Below are positions 51,741 to 60,635 of a stretch of DNA of 64,000 nt, one piece after another. The DNA comes from JBBSUQ01 sp964389755 (lineage in GTDB: Bacteria; Bacteroidota; Bacteroidia; Flavobacteriales_D; Crocinitomicaceae). Where the stretch lies: assembly GCA_964389755.1 (NCBI GenBank), contig CAYMEW010000001.1, positions 134,848-198,847 on the forward strand, written 5' to 3'. How positions within the stretch are numbered: the first letter of the stretch is position 1; each line of letters starts with the position of its first letter. Made by a program: the position numbers and the translations under genes. Below the pieces are notes generated by a model. It was not told where the DNA came from. It ran no database searches and saw only the letters and a list, made by a program, of their open reading frames with translations.

Positions 51741-53411
51741 ATGCGAAAACTAACTTTAGCTATAGCCTGCACATGTGCGGCTTTGGCCGGAAAAGCTCAA
51801 TTGAGCCCCGGCAACTTTTCGGGGAACATGGAAAGTACGTTCCAGTACCTCAATACAGACTCCGTTATCGGGGCTTACCAACCGGATTCAAAAGCGCTGG
51901 TAAATTCCTACATGAACGTGTTCTATACGCAGGGAAATTTCAAAGCGGGTGTTCGTTTCGAATCATACCTGCCCCGCATCCAGGGATACCCGAACCGCTT
52001 CGACGGTACCGGAATCGGGATGCGTTACGTGGGCTACGCCAATGACTTTGTGGACGTCACTGTCGGGAACTTTTACGAACAGTTCGGTTCGGGGATCATG
52101 TTCCGCGCTTATGAAGCACGTGCACTTGGTTACGACAATGCCATGGACGGTCTGCGACTGATCCTGCATCCCCTGAAAGGAATCACGCTCAAAGGAGTTT
52201 ACGGCCGGCAACGCTTTTCCTTCCAGGAAGGCCGCCAGGTATTCGGACAGGGAATCGTTCGTGGTGCCGACGCGCAGTTTCGTCTTAATGACCTTATTGA
52301 ACCGCTGGCGGATAGCAAAGTGTCGGTGACCATCGGCGGATCGCTCGTGAGCAAATACGAACCGGATCAGAGCGATCTCTACAACCTCCCGGAAAACGTG
52401 GCTGTTTACGGTGGCCGCCTCGATGTCCGCTACACGGAAAAAGAACTTGGTCAGTTAGGTTTCAACGGAGAATACGCTTACAAGATCAACGATCCTTCGC
52501 TCGACAACGGGTTCATTTACAATTCCGGGCATGCACTTGTCATGAACGGTACGTATACGCGCAAGGGACTCGGAGTACTGGTCAGCGCGAAGTCTACCGA
52601 TAACATGAGTTTTCGCTCGGAACGCGGACGGGATTTGCAGGATCTGCTTATTAACTTTCTCCCTCCGACCAATAAAACGCACACTTATAACCTTGTGGCA
52701 ACCCTGTATCCGTATGCCACACAACTTTCGGGAGAGGTTTCTTTCCAGACGGATATCCTCTACACGATCCCGCGCGGATCAAAACTTGGGGGAAAATACG
52801 GAACTACCCTTAACGGGAACTTTTCCACGACCTATCGCCCGATGCGACACACGAGGGGCTACAACGTGGAAGATCCTTCGCGGATCGCTTACCAGGGACG
52901 CATCTTCGACCTGAGCGACAGCCTGTACTGGCGCGATATCAACTTTACGATTACCCGGAAGTTCAACCCGAAATTCAATGCGATACTCGCGTATTACAAT
53001 ATCTCGATCAATAACAACGTTGCAAAGGTGACCAACGACGCGAGCGGGATTATCAATGCGCACATCGGTGTACTTGAACTCGGGTATAAGTTCAATCGCA
53101 AACATGCGCTTCGCGGAGAAATCCAGGGTTTGTTCACTGATAAAGACAAGGGAGACTGGACAACGCTGCTGCTGGAATACACCATTTCTCCGCACTGGTT
53201 CTTCTCCGTAATGGATCAGTACAACTACGGAAATCCGAAAAGGGACCTCCGTTTGCATTACCTGATCGGAAGTTTTGGTTATATTCATGAATCCACACGG
53301 ATCATGGTATTGTACGGTCGTCAGCGCGCCGGCCTGTTTTGCGTGGGAGGAGTTTGCCGCTTCGTACCCGCATCTAACGGTCTGACGATCTCATTTACGC
53401 AAAGTTTTTAA
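51741..53411 (+). CDS. DUF6029 family outer membrane protein
   Basis: 556 residues with a signal peptide (MRKLTLAIACTCAALAGKAQ) and then long runs of amphipathic beta-strands (GNMESTFQYL, VNSYMNVFYTQGNFKAGVRFE, VDVTVGNFYEQFGSG, ISFTQSF at the very end). The terminal Phe suits BAM-dependent insertion. The pattern matches the DUF6029 family, a Bacteroidota outer membrane barrel of unknown role. It starts 17 bp after the TlpA-like gene and ends 1 bp before the Omp28-type gene, so the three are one operon. Confidence 0.85.
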   Translation: MRKLTLAIACTCAALAGKAQLSPGNFSGNMESTFQYLNTDSVIGAYQPDSKALVNSYMNVFYTQGNFKAGVRFESYLPRIQGYPNRFDGTGIGMRYVGYANDFVDVTVGNFYEQFGSGIMFRAYEARALGYDNAMDGLRLILHPLKGITLKGVYGRQRFSFQEGRQVFGQGIVRGADAQFRLNDLIEPLADSKVSVTIGGSLVSKYEPDQSDLYNLPENVAVYGGRLDVRYTEKELGQLGFNGEYAYKINDPSLDNGFIYNSGHALVMNGTYTRKGLGVLVSAKSTDNMSFRSERGRDLQDLLINFLPPTNKTHTYNLVATLYPYATQLSGEVSFQTDILYTIPRGSKLGGKYGTTLNGNFSTTYRPMRHTRGYNVEDPSRIAYQGRIFDLSDSLYWRDINFTITRKFNPKFNAILAYYNISINNNVAKVTNDASGIINAHIGVLELGYKFNRKHALRGEIQGLFTDKDKGDWTTLLLEYTISPHWFFSVMDQYNYGNPKRDLRLHYLIGSFGYIHESTRIMVLYGRQRAGLFCVGGVCRFVPASNGLTISFTQSF

Positions 53412-53412
53412 T

Positions 53413-54333
53413 ATGAAAAGAGTTATTTACATCGCTTCGCTCATCGCCGTTTCCGCATTCTATAGCTGTGACAAGGTCGAGCAGGCCTACCAGCAAAATT
53501 TCTCTACTGATCTCGATACAACGCTCTACCCGGGAAACTGGAGTGATTACTCCTTTCCGACATTTACGCAGAACACGAACACCAATCGAAACATGCTCAT
53601 CGAAGATTTCACCGGGCATAAATGTACGTTCTGCCCGGCTGCAGCCGACCTCGCACATCAGCTGAAACAGAACAACCCGGGACGCGTGTTTGTGGCCAGT
53701 ATTCACTCGGGACCGCTCGGTATGGGTGACTTTCAAACCACGGAGACAGATTACCCGGAAGATTTTACGAACCCGGAAGGACTCGAGATCGGGACTTATT
53801 TCGGAACCAATGACGGCGGCTTTTCGGGGAACCCCCGCGGACCCGTTTCCCGCATCACACTCAACGGGAACATCTTTCAGTCACCCGGCGCCTGGACGAA
53901 TATGGTGAACGACGGGCTCGCACAGAACGACCTGAAGGTAAACCTGCAGTCCGTGGCTAATTATTACGAGCAAACCCGCGGATTGTATCTGCACACGGAG
54001 ATCGACGTGCTCGACGCCAGTCTTGACCCGACAAACCTGGCCCAGGTGGTTTACTTCATCCAGGATTCACTGGTCGGAGATCAGAAAATGGGAGACAATT
54101 CGCACAACCCGAGTTACATACACCGTGACATCATGCGTGGTTGCATCGATGATCGTGCCTTCGGACGTACGCTTTCTTCCGGGGATATTAATGTGACGAC
54201 CGGGAATTATCAACTCGATTATTCCTACAAAATTCCGGATGAATACAACGTCGCGAACACACACCTCCTGATCTATGTCTTCGACAAATCGACCATGGAA
54301 ATCTACCAGGTGATCGAACAGGAAATTGAATAG
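53413..54333 (+). CDS. Omp28-related lipoprotein
   Basis: 306 residues. A lipoprotein signal (MKRVIYIASLIAVSAFYSC, Cys19) is followed by the hallmark MLIEDFTGHKCTFCPAAADLAHQL, a thioredoxin-like motif with a CxxC, then VASIHSGPLG and a C-terminal beta-sandwich (about 190-306). Omp28 is an outer membrane protein first described in Porphyromonas; the CxxC suggests a redox or metal site. Third gene of the operon, with a terminator at 54358-54384. Function is unproven. Confidence 0.9.
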   Translation: MKRVIYIASLIAVSAFYSCDKVEQAYQQNFSTDLDTTLYPGNWSDYSFPTFTQNTNTNRNMLIEDFTGHKCTFCPAAADLAHQLKQNNPGRVFVASIHSGPLGMGDFQTTETDYPEDFTNPEGLEIGTYFGTNDGGFSGNPRGPVSRITLNGNIFQSPGAWTNMVNDGLAQNDLKVNLQSVANYYEQTRGLYLHTEIDVLDASLDPTNLAQVVYFIQDSLVGDQKMGDNSHNPSYIHRDIMRGCIDDRAFGRTLSSGDINVTTGNYQLDYSYKIPDEYNVANTHLLIYVFDKSTMEIYQVIEQEIE

Positions 54334-54357
54334 AAAAGCCGCATAAAACAGGATATG

Positions 54358-54384
54358 GAGGGACTTTCGGGTCCCTCTTTTTTT
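54358..54384 (+). terminator. Rho-independent terminator of the tlpA-DUF6029-Omp28 operon
   Basis: GAGGGAC / GTCCCTC perfect 7-bp stem with a 6-base loop and T7. Confidence 0.88.
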
Positions 54385-54479
54385 ACCAAAAAAAATATAA
54401 AAGAGGGTTATTTAACAGTCCCCGGATATAATTTCCCGTTTTTTATCGTTAAACTTGTTCGAACCTTAAAACTGAAAAT

Positions 54480-54695
54480 ATGTTGGAGTTGACCAAAAAT
54501 ATTCTCGTGAAAGTGAGTTTCGATCAGAAACTATTCCAGAAGGAACTGAACAAGGCCCTGAAATGGATCACGGACGCCGAGGAAATTAAAAGGTTTAAAG
54601 AATGGTGTATTGTAGAATTCGGTACGAAATATCCGACAATTCTCAATAAAGCTTTTAAGCAGGACGTCCAGCCGCAGGTTAACCGAATTAACTGA
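54480..54695 (+). CDS. Small cytoplasmic protein of 71 residues, unknown function
   Basis: Starts MLELTKNILVKVSFDQKLF and is predicted fully helical, with KALKWITDAEEIKRFKEWC, then FGTKYPTILNKAF. No signal, membrane segment or metal motif apart from a single Cys. It lies between two good terminators (54358-54384 and 54717-54747), so it is transcribed alone; the short, ordered, charged sequence looks like a real conserved small protein. I do not know the family. Confidence 0.72.
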   Translation: MLELTKNILVKVSFDQKLFQKELNKALKWITDAEEIKRFKEWCIVEFGTKYPTILNKAFKQDVQPQVNRIN

Positions 54696-54716
54696 AAAAT
54701 CAACATTTTGATCAGG

Positions 54717-54747
54717 AACCACTCGCCTTTGGCGGGTGGTTTTTTTT
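54717..54747 (+). terminator. Rho-independent terminator of the 71-residue gene
   Basis: AACCACTCGCC / GGCGGGTGGTT stem (11 bp, one G-T wobble) with a TTT loop, then T6. Confidence 0.9.
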
Positions 54748-54855
54748 ATGGTCGAAACCGAATTCAGCTTTACCTTATCGAAAATTAACATTTTTAGTAA
54801 ACTCCGACCCGATCCGTATCCCGATTCACCTTACCTTTAAGTCCTCTCGGCATAC

Positions 54856-56046
54856 ATGGAACAAAACCGAATTTCAAAAGCATTCAGTACCTGGAAGATC
54901 TGGGCAGCCGTGATACTCGGCCTGGCTGTAGCCGCTTTTATGATGTATCGCAGCCTGTCCGAACCACACTTCGTCAAAACCACACCCGGCGAAGGAAGCT
55001 ATACCTGGGTAGATAGCAATCACGACGGAAAAGTCAATTTTCACGAACCCGAAGAGTTCGTTGCTGCAACTCACGGTAATTATAACCGGGAAACAGTTTC
55101 ACGCGCGATCGCTTCCATCGACTGGAGTTTTTCTTCCATACTCTGGCTGCTGGCTGCAATCGTTTTTATGTTTGGCCGCGACCTTTTCTACAGCGTGCGT
55201 ATCTGGGTGCTTTGCAAGGGAGCACTCCGCTTCGGCCGCTCGATCGTGGTGACCATGATCTGGGAATTCGCCTCGGCGCTCTCTCCGGGAGTAGTGGGCG
55301 GTGCGACGGTGGCAATGTTCATCCTGAACCGCGAGGGAATTCGCCTCGGACGGTCAACGGCCATCGTGGTGATCACCGCATTTATGGACAACCTCTTCTT
55401 CGTACTCATGATTCCCTTCGTGTTTATGTTTGTCAGCAGTGACCAACTCTTCCCGACTGTTAATGAAGGTTCCGGTGGTGCCATGTGGGTCTTTTGGACC
55501 GGTTTCGCCGTCATCCTCGGGCTCTGCCTGTTCCTTTTCGCCAGCATTTTCCTTTTCCCTTCGCTTGCCAAACGCGTGCTCGGGTTCATTTTTCGCCTGC
55601 CATTCCTGAAAAAGTGGCGCGAAAGTGCACTGACAACCGGTGACGAGATTATCCTGACATCCCGCGAACTGCGCAAAGAACGCTTCCTGTTCTGGTTAAA
55701 GGCCTTCTCTTCCACGAGCGCCAGCTGGATCTGCCGTTACCTGGTTATAAACTGCATTCTACAGGCTTTTATAGGGCTGCCTTTTCTGAAGCACATCCTG
55801 ATTCTCGGGAAACAACTGATACTATGGCTGTTCATGCTTGTTAGCCCGACTCCGGGAGCCAGTGGTGTCGCGGAATATGCCTTCGGAGAACTTCTTTCCG
55901 ATTTCGCCGGCTCATTGATCCTGGTAACTGCGCTGGCCGTCATCTGGCGACTCATTTCCTATTTCCCCTACCTCATCATCGGTGCGATCATCCTACCCCG
56001 CTGGTTGCGCCGGGAACACATTGAATTGCCGAAAAAGAAAGCTTAA
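54856..56046 (+). CDS. LPG-synthase-type transmembrane protein with an EF-hand loop
   Basis: 396 residues with about eight to nine membrane helices, matching the lysylphosphatidylglycerol synthase TM/YbhN-like superfamily (FASALSPGVVGGATVAMFIL, LLVSPTPGASGVAEYAF are family signatures). The first helix (15-33) is followed by a soluble loop with the calcium motif DSNHDGKVNFHE (53-64), a canonical 12-residue EF-hand: D53, N55, D57, G58, V60 and E64 are all in place. That loop should face the periplasm. The superfamily includes lipid flippases/synthase parts; the substrate is unknown. The stop shares TTAA with the convergent gene. Confidence 0.85.
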   Translation: MEQNRISKAFSTWKIWAAVILGLAVAAFMMYRSLSEPHFVKTTPGEGSYTWVDSNHDGKVNFHEPEEFVAATHGNYNRETVSRAIASIDWSFSSILWLLAAIVFMFGRDLFYSVRIWVLCKGALRFGRSIVVTMIWEFASALSPGVVGGATVAMFILNREGIRLGRSTAIVVITAFMDNLFFVLMIPFVFMFVSSDQLFPTVNEGSGGAMWVFWTGFAVILGLCLFLFASIFLFPSLAKRVLGFIFRLPFLKKWRESALTTGDEIILTSRELRKERFLFWLKAFSSTSASWICRYLVINCILQAFIGLPFLKHILILGKQLILWLFMLVSPTPGASGVAEYAFGELLSDFAGSLILVTALAVIWRLISYFPYLIIGAIILPRWLRREHIELPKKKA

Positions 56047-56939
56047 CAAAAGCGAAGTACGCAATTCTCCCCGACTTCCAGTTCTACCGGAGAACCGAGA
56101 CGTAGTGCCCTGTTATCCGCTATATGACCTGCCGGGAAGCCGAAAGCCACCGGGATTTGCCTGAATTGTAAATGCGACAGGATCAAGGACTCCAGGTTTT
56201 GCCCGAACGGAACGGTCGTGTCACGCATATCGGTCATACCACCGATTACCACACCGGAGATCTTCTGAAGAATATCCGACTTCTCAAAAGCATACAGCAT
56301 CCGGTCGACATGGTACAGATATTCGGCCAAGTCCTCGAAAAAAAGAATGGCGTCCTGATAATCGGGCTGATCATCTGTTCCGATCAGAGAAAACAATACG
56401 GAAAGATTCCCGCCCAGCAGGATTCCCGAAGCCTTCCCGGGTTTATTGTCAGGATGCGCGTCAAATGAGATCGAATAAGGCTCCGCAGACCAGGCACTGA
56501 ATAGCGTATTGAATGTTTCGGGGGTGTTCTCCCGGAAGTTCAGCGGCATGCTCGCATGAATGCTCGGAAGGCCGAAGCGCTGGATATGCTGGTGAAAGAA
56601 GGTCACGTCACTAAAACCGGTAATCCACTTGGGTTCGCGTAAAAATCCAGCCCATTGCAGACGGTCGGTCAGTTGTACGCAACCATATCCGCCTCGTGCA
56701 CACACGATCGCGCGTACTTCCGGATCGTCGAGCGCCTGCTGAAAATCGGCCTGGCGCGTTTCAATGCTTCCCGAAAAATAGTGATCCCGATCCAGGCAAT
56801 GCGCACTGATCTCCACCCGGTAACCGGCTTCCTCGAAAAGGTCGCGTGCAAAGAGCACATGCTCCGGTTCGATGGCCTTGGCCGGGGCACAGATCACAAT
56901 TTTATCGTTTGGACAAAGGGCGGGAATGCTGTTTTTCAT
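56043..56939 (-). CDS. LD-carboxypeptidase, peptidase family S66
   Basis: Cytoplasmic serine peptidase that cleaves the D-Ala-terminal tetrapeptide of recycled murein to tripeptide. The 298-residue protein has the S66 hallmarks CARGGYGCVQL (82-90) and the nucleophile Ser110 in TGFSDVTFF, with later Glu (GILLGGNLSVL, FFEDLAEYLYHVDRM) and His (FPAGHIADN) for the triad. No signal peptide, fitting the recycling role. Transcribed alone, convergent with the membrane protein gene and overlapping it in TTAA. Confidence 0.93.
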   Translation of the reverse strand: MKNSIPALCPNDKIVICAPAKAIEPEHVLFARDLFEEAGYRVEISAHCLDRDHYFSGSIETRQADFQQALDDPEVRAIVCARGGYGCVQLTDRLQWAGFLREPKWITGFSDVTFFHQHIQRFGLPSIHASMPLNFRENTPETFNTLFSAWSAEPYSISFDAHPDNKPGKASGILLGGNLSVLFSLIGTDDQPDYQDAILFFEDLAEYLYHVDRMLYAFEKSDILQKISGVVIGGMTDMRDTTVPFGQNLESLILSHLQFRQIPVAFGFPAGHIADNRALRLGSPVELEVGENCVLRFC

Positions 56940-57096
56940 TCCCCAATATTACAAAATCCGCAGCGCTTTCTATTCAATAAAAGGGATCAATCCGCGAAGT
57001 CCCATATCAACCACCGTGTCACCCGCAGCGGGACTTAATTAGTTCTCTAATGCAATTTTTCGAGGAAAGGTTAAATAACTTTTCCATTTTTGTACT

Positions 57097-57543
57097 ATGA
57101 TAAGTCCTTTCAACGACGAATATTTCATGCGCCAGGCATTGCTCGAAGCCCAAAAGGCATACGACCTGGATGAAGTACCCGTGGGAGCCGTCGTCGTGGC
57201 CAGAAACCAGATCATCGCCCGGGCACACAACCTCACGGAGCGCCTGCACGACGTAACGGCACACGCGGAAACCCAGGTCATAACAGCTGCTGCCGAATAC
57301 CTCGGTGCCAAATACCTGACCGGTTGCACGCTATACGTAACTTTAGAACCCTGCGTGATGTGCGCCGGAGCGCTTTACTGGTCGCAGGTCGATAAGATCG
57401 TTTACGGAGCGCGCGACGAAAAACGCGGGGCCGGTCGCTACGGAACGGAATTGTACCACCCGAAAACGCTCATTACAAACGGCATGCTCGAAAACGAATG
57501 TGCCGATCTGATGAAGAGCTTTTTCAAAAAGAAACGTCCGTGA
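57097..57543 (+). CDS. tadA: tRNA-specific adenosine deaminase TadA
   Basis: Deaminates A34 to inosine in tRNA-Arg(ACG). The 148-residue cytidine-deaminase-fold protein has HAE at 56-58 (TAHAETQ) and PCVMC at 85-89, the zinc site with catalytic Glu58, plus the TadA-type VPVGAVVV and GARDEKRGAGRYG. Length is typical. A membrane protein gene starts within its stop (GTGA), so the two are coupled. A near-match -7 element (CATTTTTG) lies upstream near 57085. Confidence 0.95.
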   Translation: MISPFNDEYFMRQALLEAQKAYDLDEVPVGAVVVARNQIIARAHNLTERLHDVTAHAETQVITAAAEYLGAKYLTGCTLYVTLEPCVMCAGALYWSQVDKIVYGARDEKRGAGRYGTELYHPKTLITNGMLENECADLMKSFFKKKRP

Positions 57544-57953
57544 AAGCCGTCTTCGTACTGCTGGCCTGGTTGTGCAGTCTTGTCTTGGGCACACTGATGA
57601 TCACCGCGTATGCCGCTCTCGCGAACCCGGAGATCCTCTCAGTCGCACTGATCTTCTTGATTGTCGCCTTTCTGACCTCGCTTCCGGCACTTGTGATCAC
57701 CTACGTTACGGCACTGCTTTTAAAACCTTCTCGCTTCTATTTCTGGTACGTACAGCTGGCGCACGTATGTTGTACGATCGTGACTTATTTCATGCTCAAC
57801 AGGGACATGGATTTCATCATGAAAAAGTACTTTGCCATTCCGATTTTTTTTACGATCGGTTTCGCAGCGCAATACGGCTTCCATTTTCACTGGCTCAAAA
57901 AACGAAACAGGATCTCGGAAAACGATCCGCTGGATGCTATGGAAAATCTTTAA
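57540..57953 (+). CDS. Membrane protein coupled to tadA, unknown function
   Basis: 137 residues from GTG 57540, which overlaps the tadA stop as GTGA. A frame 14 codons longer lies inside tadA and lacks signal character. Four hydrophobic segments are seen: about 4-24, 29-56, 68-86 and 97-112, ending in a charged tail (KKRNRISENDPLDAMENL). No family is recognised. The stop shares TTAA with the fungalysin gene on the other strand. Confidence 0.65.
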   Translation: MKAVFVLLAWLCSLVLGTLMITAYAALANPEILSVALIFLIVAFLTSLPALVITYVTALLLKPSRFYFWYVQLAHVCCTIVTYFMLNRDMDFIMKKYFAIPIFFTIGFAAQYGFHFHWLKKRNRISENDPLDAMENL

Positions 57954-60505
57954 TGCTTCACGACTTTACGGCTCAGCACCTTCGTTCCGAAGTCGAATTC
58001 CACGAGATACACGCCCTGCGAAAAATCCTGCATGGAGATCACCAGGTCGCCCGCAGCCGGTCCCGACTCAAAAAGTACCCGTCCCTGCATATCGCGAACG
58101 CGCAACTCCTGCAGGTCCGTAAGATTGGCCGTTGAGATGGTCAACTCATCCTGTACCGGGTTCGGGTAGATTACAATATCATCCGCCTCCAGGTCCTGAA
58201 CGCCAAGTGTACAAAATACCGGCAGGTCAAAGGCTTCCGTCTGGTCCGAACGACTGTTTGAACTTCCCTGGTCGGCACTGAAACCGAGGCCGCGCTTTGC
58301 AAATACTTTCCAGATCATGCAGGCGTGCTCACCGTCATAAAGCAATTCATCGGCCTCTAAGATCGCGTCCCGGCCGTCCACAAAGCCCGGTTCGCAGGGC
58401 TGGAGTTTCAATGCTTCCACCACGAGCGCCATCACCATGTTGTTTCCGCCCGTTCCGTCATACACATCCGGATCGTAGCCGTATTCGTCAATAAATGCCC
58501 AGTTCAGGTCCCACAACATCGTGCACCACACAAAGCCGATGCCGTGCGGTTGAGACACGCTCGAAGCGTTGTTCGTCGCAGCATAGGTATAATTATTGAC
58601 CCCGAAGGAAGTGCTGTAAGGCGCGTTACGGATCCCCGTACCGTTAGTCGGTTCGTTGATCAGGTAGGTTGCCACGCCACGCGGGCTTCCCGCCGTTGCA
58701 CCGGGCTGAATGGTCAGCATCAGCGCAAACCAGTCCGACCAGCCCTCACCCATTTGTTCGGCATTTGAAAGGCAGTCGGAATCAAGCGCTCCTCCTGTCA
58801 GGCGGTTGGAAATTCCATGTGTAAACTCATGCCCGATCACACCGTTGTCGAAATCGCTGTCGTTCGCTATGATCGAGCCCGCGCCTTCAATGGTTGCATT
58901 TACGGTGTTTCCGCCGTTCAGTTCGTTGAGGATCTGCTGACCGTCCGATTGTGAGATCATGACCACGGGGATGTTAACGCTGCCGCTGCCACCCATGGAA
59001 ATAGGCCCTCCGGACACATTATTGATAATGATCAGCCCGATCGCGCCCTGCGCTTCGGCAGCCTGTGCTTTTTCCACAAACGTACAGTTTCCGCGTTTCA
59101 CAACCGCGATCTTCCCACTTAGTTGCACGCCGTTCGTAATGGTTTCGCAACCGTCGTTCAGGTCGCCGGAGTTGTCCGTGATCAGCACCAGGTCTTGTGT
59201 AACCGGAGAAGACGGCTGCGCTCCCCAGGCGGCAAGCGTCGTTTCATACGAACCGCTGATGCCGGAAGGCGAATTCACCGTAAGCAGGTCCGGGTTCGAA
59301 CTTTCGTACCACAGGTACATTTGCATGCGCGGATTCTGTCCGTCGGGCGGCGTGGCGAAATTGGCATTGTTCGTACCGCTTCCGTCCTGTGCCTCGGCCA
59401 TTACTTCGTCCTGCGCAATTCCGCCGTTCCCGTAATTATTGAACTGGAAGTTCCCGCTTTGCTCGTCAAAACCGTACTGGTAGTAAACGTCATGCATGAT
59501 GTTATTCATGTAGAACAGGTTCGTGAGGGCCGCATCCAGGTTCTCTGAAGCGGTTTGGGTCGTTCCGAATGCAAAATTGAACGAAAGCGTGGAACCACCC
59601 TCCGCCGATTGACCGGGAAGATCATCGTCGTTAATGTCTTCGTAAGTATAAACGTTGTTGCCGCGTGTATAAGTGTATTCCGCCCCGGTCGTGCCGTCGG
59701 TGTCGTGCCAGCCGAATGGCGAGGCGAGGTCGTTTGACGGATCGGTAACCAGGGTGCGCAGTCCGAATGTCGGGCTCTCGGTAGGAATGGCAAATACAGT
59801 GTACGCATCGGTCGACTTCGCCTGTACGGGATCGGAAACGCCCGCCGGATGCCCGGAAGAAGCGCGCTCCTCCGCACATTGGCTGAAATCACAATGTAAC
59901 ACCCAGTCGTTGATCCACAGGATCTCCCCGGAAACAGCATCCGTACGAATACTCCACCAGTGCTCCGCCGAAGTTTCGTAAATGCTCATTTCCCATACGA
60001 GTTTCAGGGACTTGTCCTGCAAATAATATCCCACACGGATCGGTATGTTCTCCAAAGCAACGTCGCCTTTGTCGGCCAGGTAACTGCCGTCTTCCTGCAA
60101 GCGCACAGTCGGCGCTTCCGTCGAATGAAGGCCCAATTGCTCCAGGGTCCGTTCCAGGGCTTCGGTTGCACCGATTCCGGGTTGTGTTACATTTACAAGG
60201 GCATTCGCTCCGGGAACAAATTTCACTGAACTTCCGCTTACTTCTCCGTGCTGAAGCGTGAAACGGGCAGTTCCGTTTACAACAGGAATGCCGTTCACCA
60301 ACTGTGAAACATACACGTGTTGGGTTTCTTTTTCCTGCGAGGAGGCCGTGGAATTGATCCGGAATTCCGTGTCTGAACTGCTGAGCCCGAATTCCACAGC
60401 ATGCGCTTTCAGGTAACGGGAAATCGATTCCCGGGAAGCATTCTGCGAAAAGGTCAGGAAGGGCACACAAACGCAGAGAAGGCGAAGTACAATTTTCATT
60501 TTCAT
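57950..60505 (-). CDS. Secreted M36 fungalysin metallopeptidase with PA and T9SS domains
   Basis: About 851 residues from ATG 60505 (MKMKIVLRLLCVCVPFLTFSQ, signal peptide). An FTP propeptide (about 60-105, SQLVNGIPVVNGTARFTL) precedes the catalytic M36 domain. Zinc site HEFTH has H559, E560 and H563, with Glu587 in GEGWSDWF as the third ligand. A PA domain (about 436-546, SGKIAVVKRGNCTFVEKA) is inserted before it, and a type A T9SS sorting domain ends the protein (about 770-851). Gluzincin endopeptidase, exported and probably activated outside. Promoter at 60520-60550. The stop overlaps the convergent gene in TTAA. Confidence 0.95.
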   Translation of the reverse strand: MKMKIVLRLLCVCVPFLTFSQNASRESISRYLKAHAVEFGLSSSDTEFRINSTASSQEKETQHVYVSQLVNGIPVVNGTARFTLQHGEVSGSSVKFVPGANALVNVTQPGIGATEALERTLEQLGLHSTEAPTVRLQEDGSYLADKGDVALENIPIRVGYYLQDKSLKLVWEMSIYETSAEHWWSIRTDAVSGEILWINDWVLHCDFSQCAEERASSGHPAGVSDPVQAKSTDAYTVFAIPTESPTFGLRTLVTDPSNDLASPFGWHDTDGTTGAEYTYTRGNNVYTYEDINDDDLPGQSAEGGSTLSFNFAFGTTQTASENLDAALTNLFYMNNIMHDVYYQYGFDEQSGNFQFNNYGNGGIAQDEVMAEAQDGSGTNNANFATPPDGQNPRMQMYLWYESSNPDLLTVNSPSGISGSYETTLAAWGAQPSSPVTQDLVLITDNSGDLNDGCETITNGVQLSGKIAVVKRGNCTFVEKAQAAEAQGAIGLIIINNVSGGPISMGGSGSVNIPVVMISQSDGQQILNELNGGNTVNATIEGAGSIIANDSDFDNGVIGHEFTHGISNRLTGGALDSDCLSNAEQMGEGWSDWFALMLTIQPGATAGSPRGVATYLINEPTNGTGIRNAPYSTSFGVNNYTYAATNNASSVSQPHGIGFVWCTMLWDLNWAFIDEYGYDPDVYDGTGGNNMVMALVVEALKLQPCEPGFVDGRDAILEADELLYDGEHACMIWKVFAKRGLGFSADQGSSNSRSDQTEAFDLPVFCTLGVQDLEADDIVIYPNPVQDELTISTANLTDLQELRVRDMQGRVLFESGPAAGDLVISMQDFSQGVYLVEFDFGTKVLSRKVVKH

Positions 60506-60519
60506 AGTTTTAAGCACTT

Positions 60520-60550
60520 CTAAAGTAAACAGAAAATCTGTGATCACAAA
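60520..60550 (-). promoter_or_regulatory. Bacteroidota promoter of the fungalysin gene
   Basis: On the minus strand TTTG (plus 60547-60550), 19-bp spacer and TACTTTAG (60520-60527), one mismatch to TAnnTTTG; 15 bp before the chosen ATG. Confidence 0.55.
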
Positions 60551-60605
60551 ATTTGTCCCGGCTGCCGTAAGCGTTCAAAATAATGCCGTTTTCTGAAAAA
60601 ACCGC

Positions 60606-60613
60606 TATTTTTG
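60606..60613 (+). promoter_or_regulatory. Bacteroidota -7 promoter element of the 216-residue gene
   Basis: TATTTTTG followed by C, exact match to TAnnTTTG, 22 bp before the ATG. Confidence 0.65.
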
Positions 60614-60635
60614 CTTCCTCATCAATCTCCTAATC

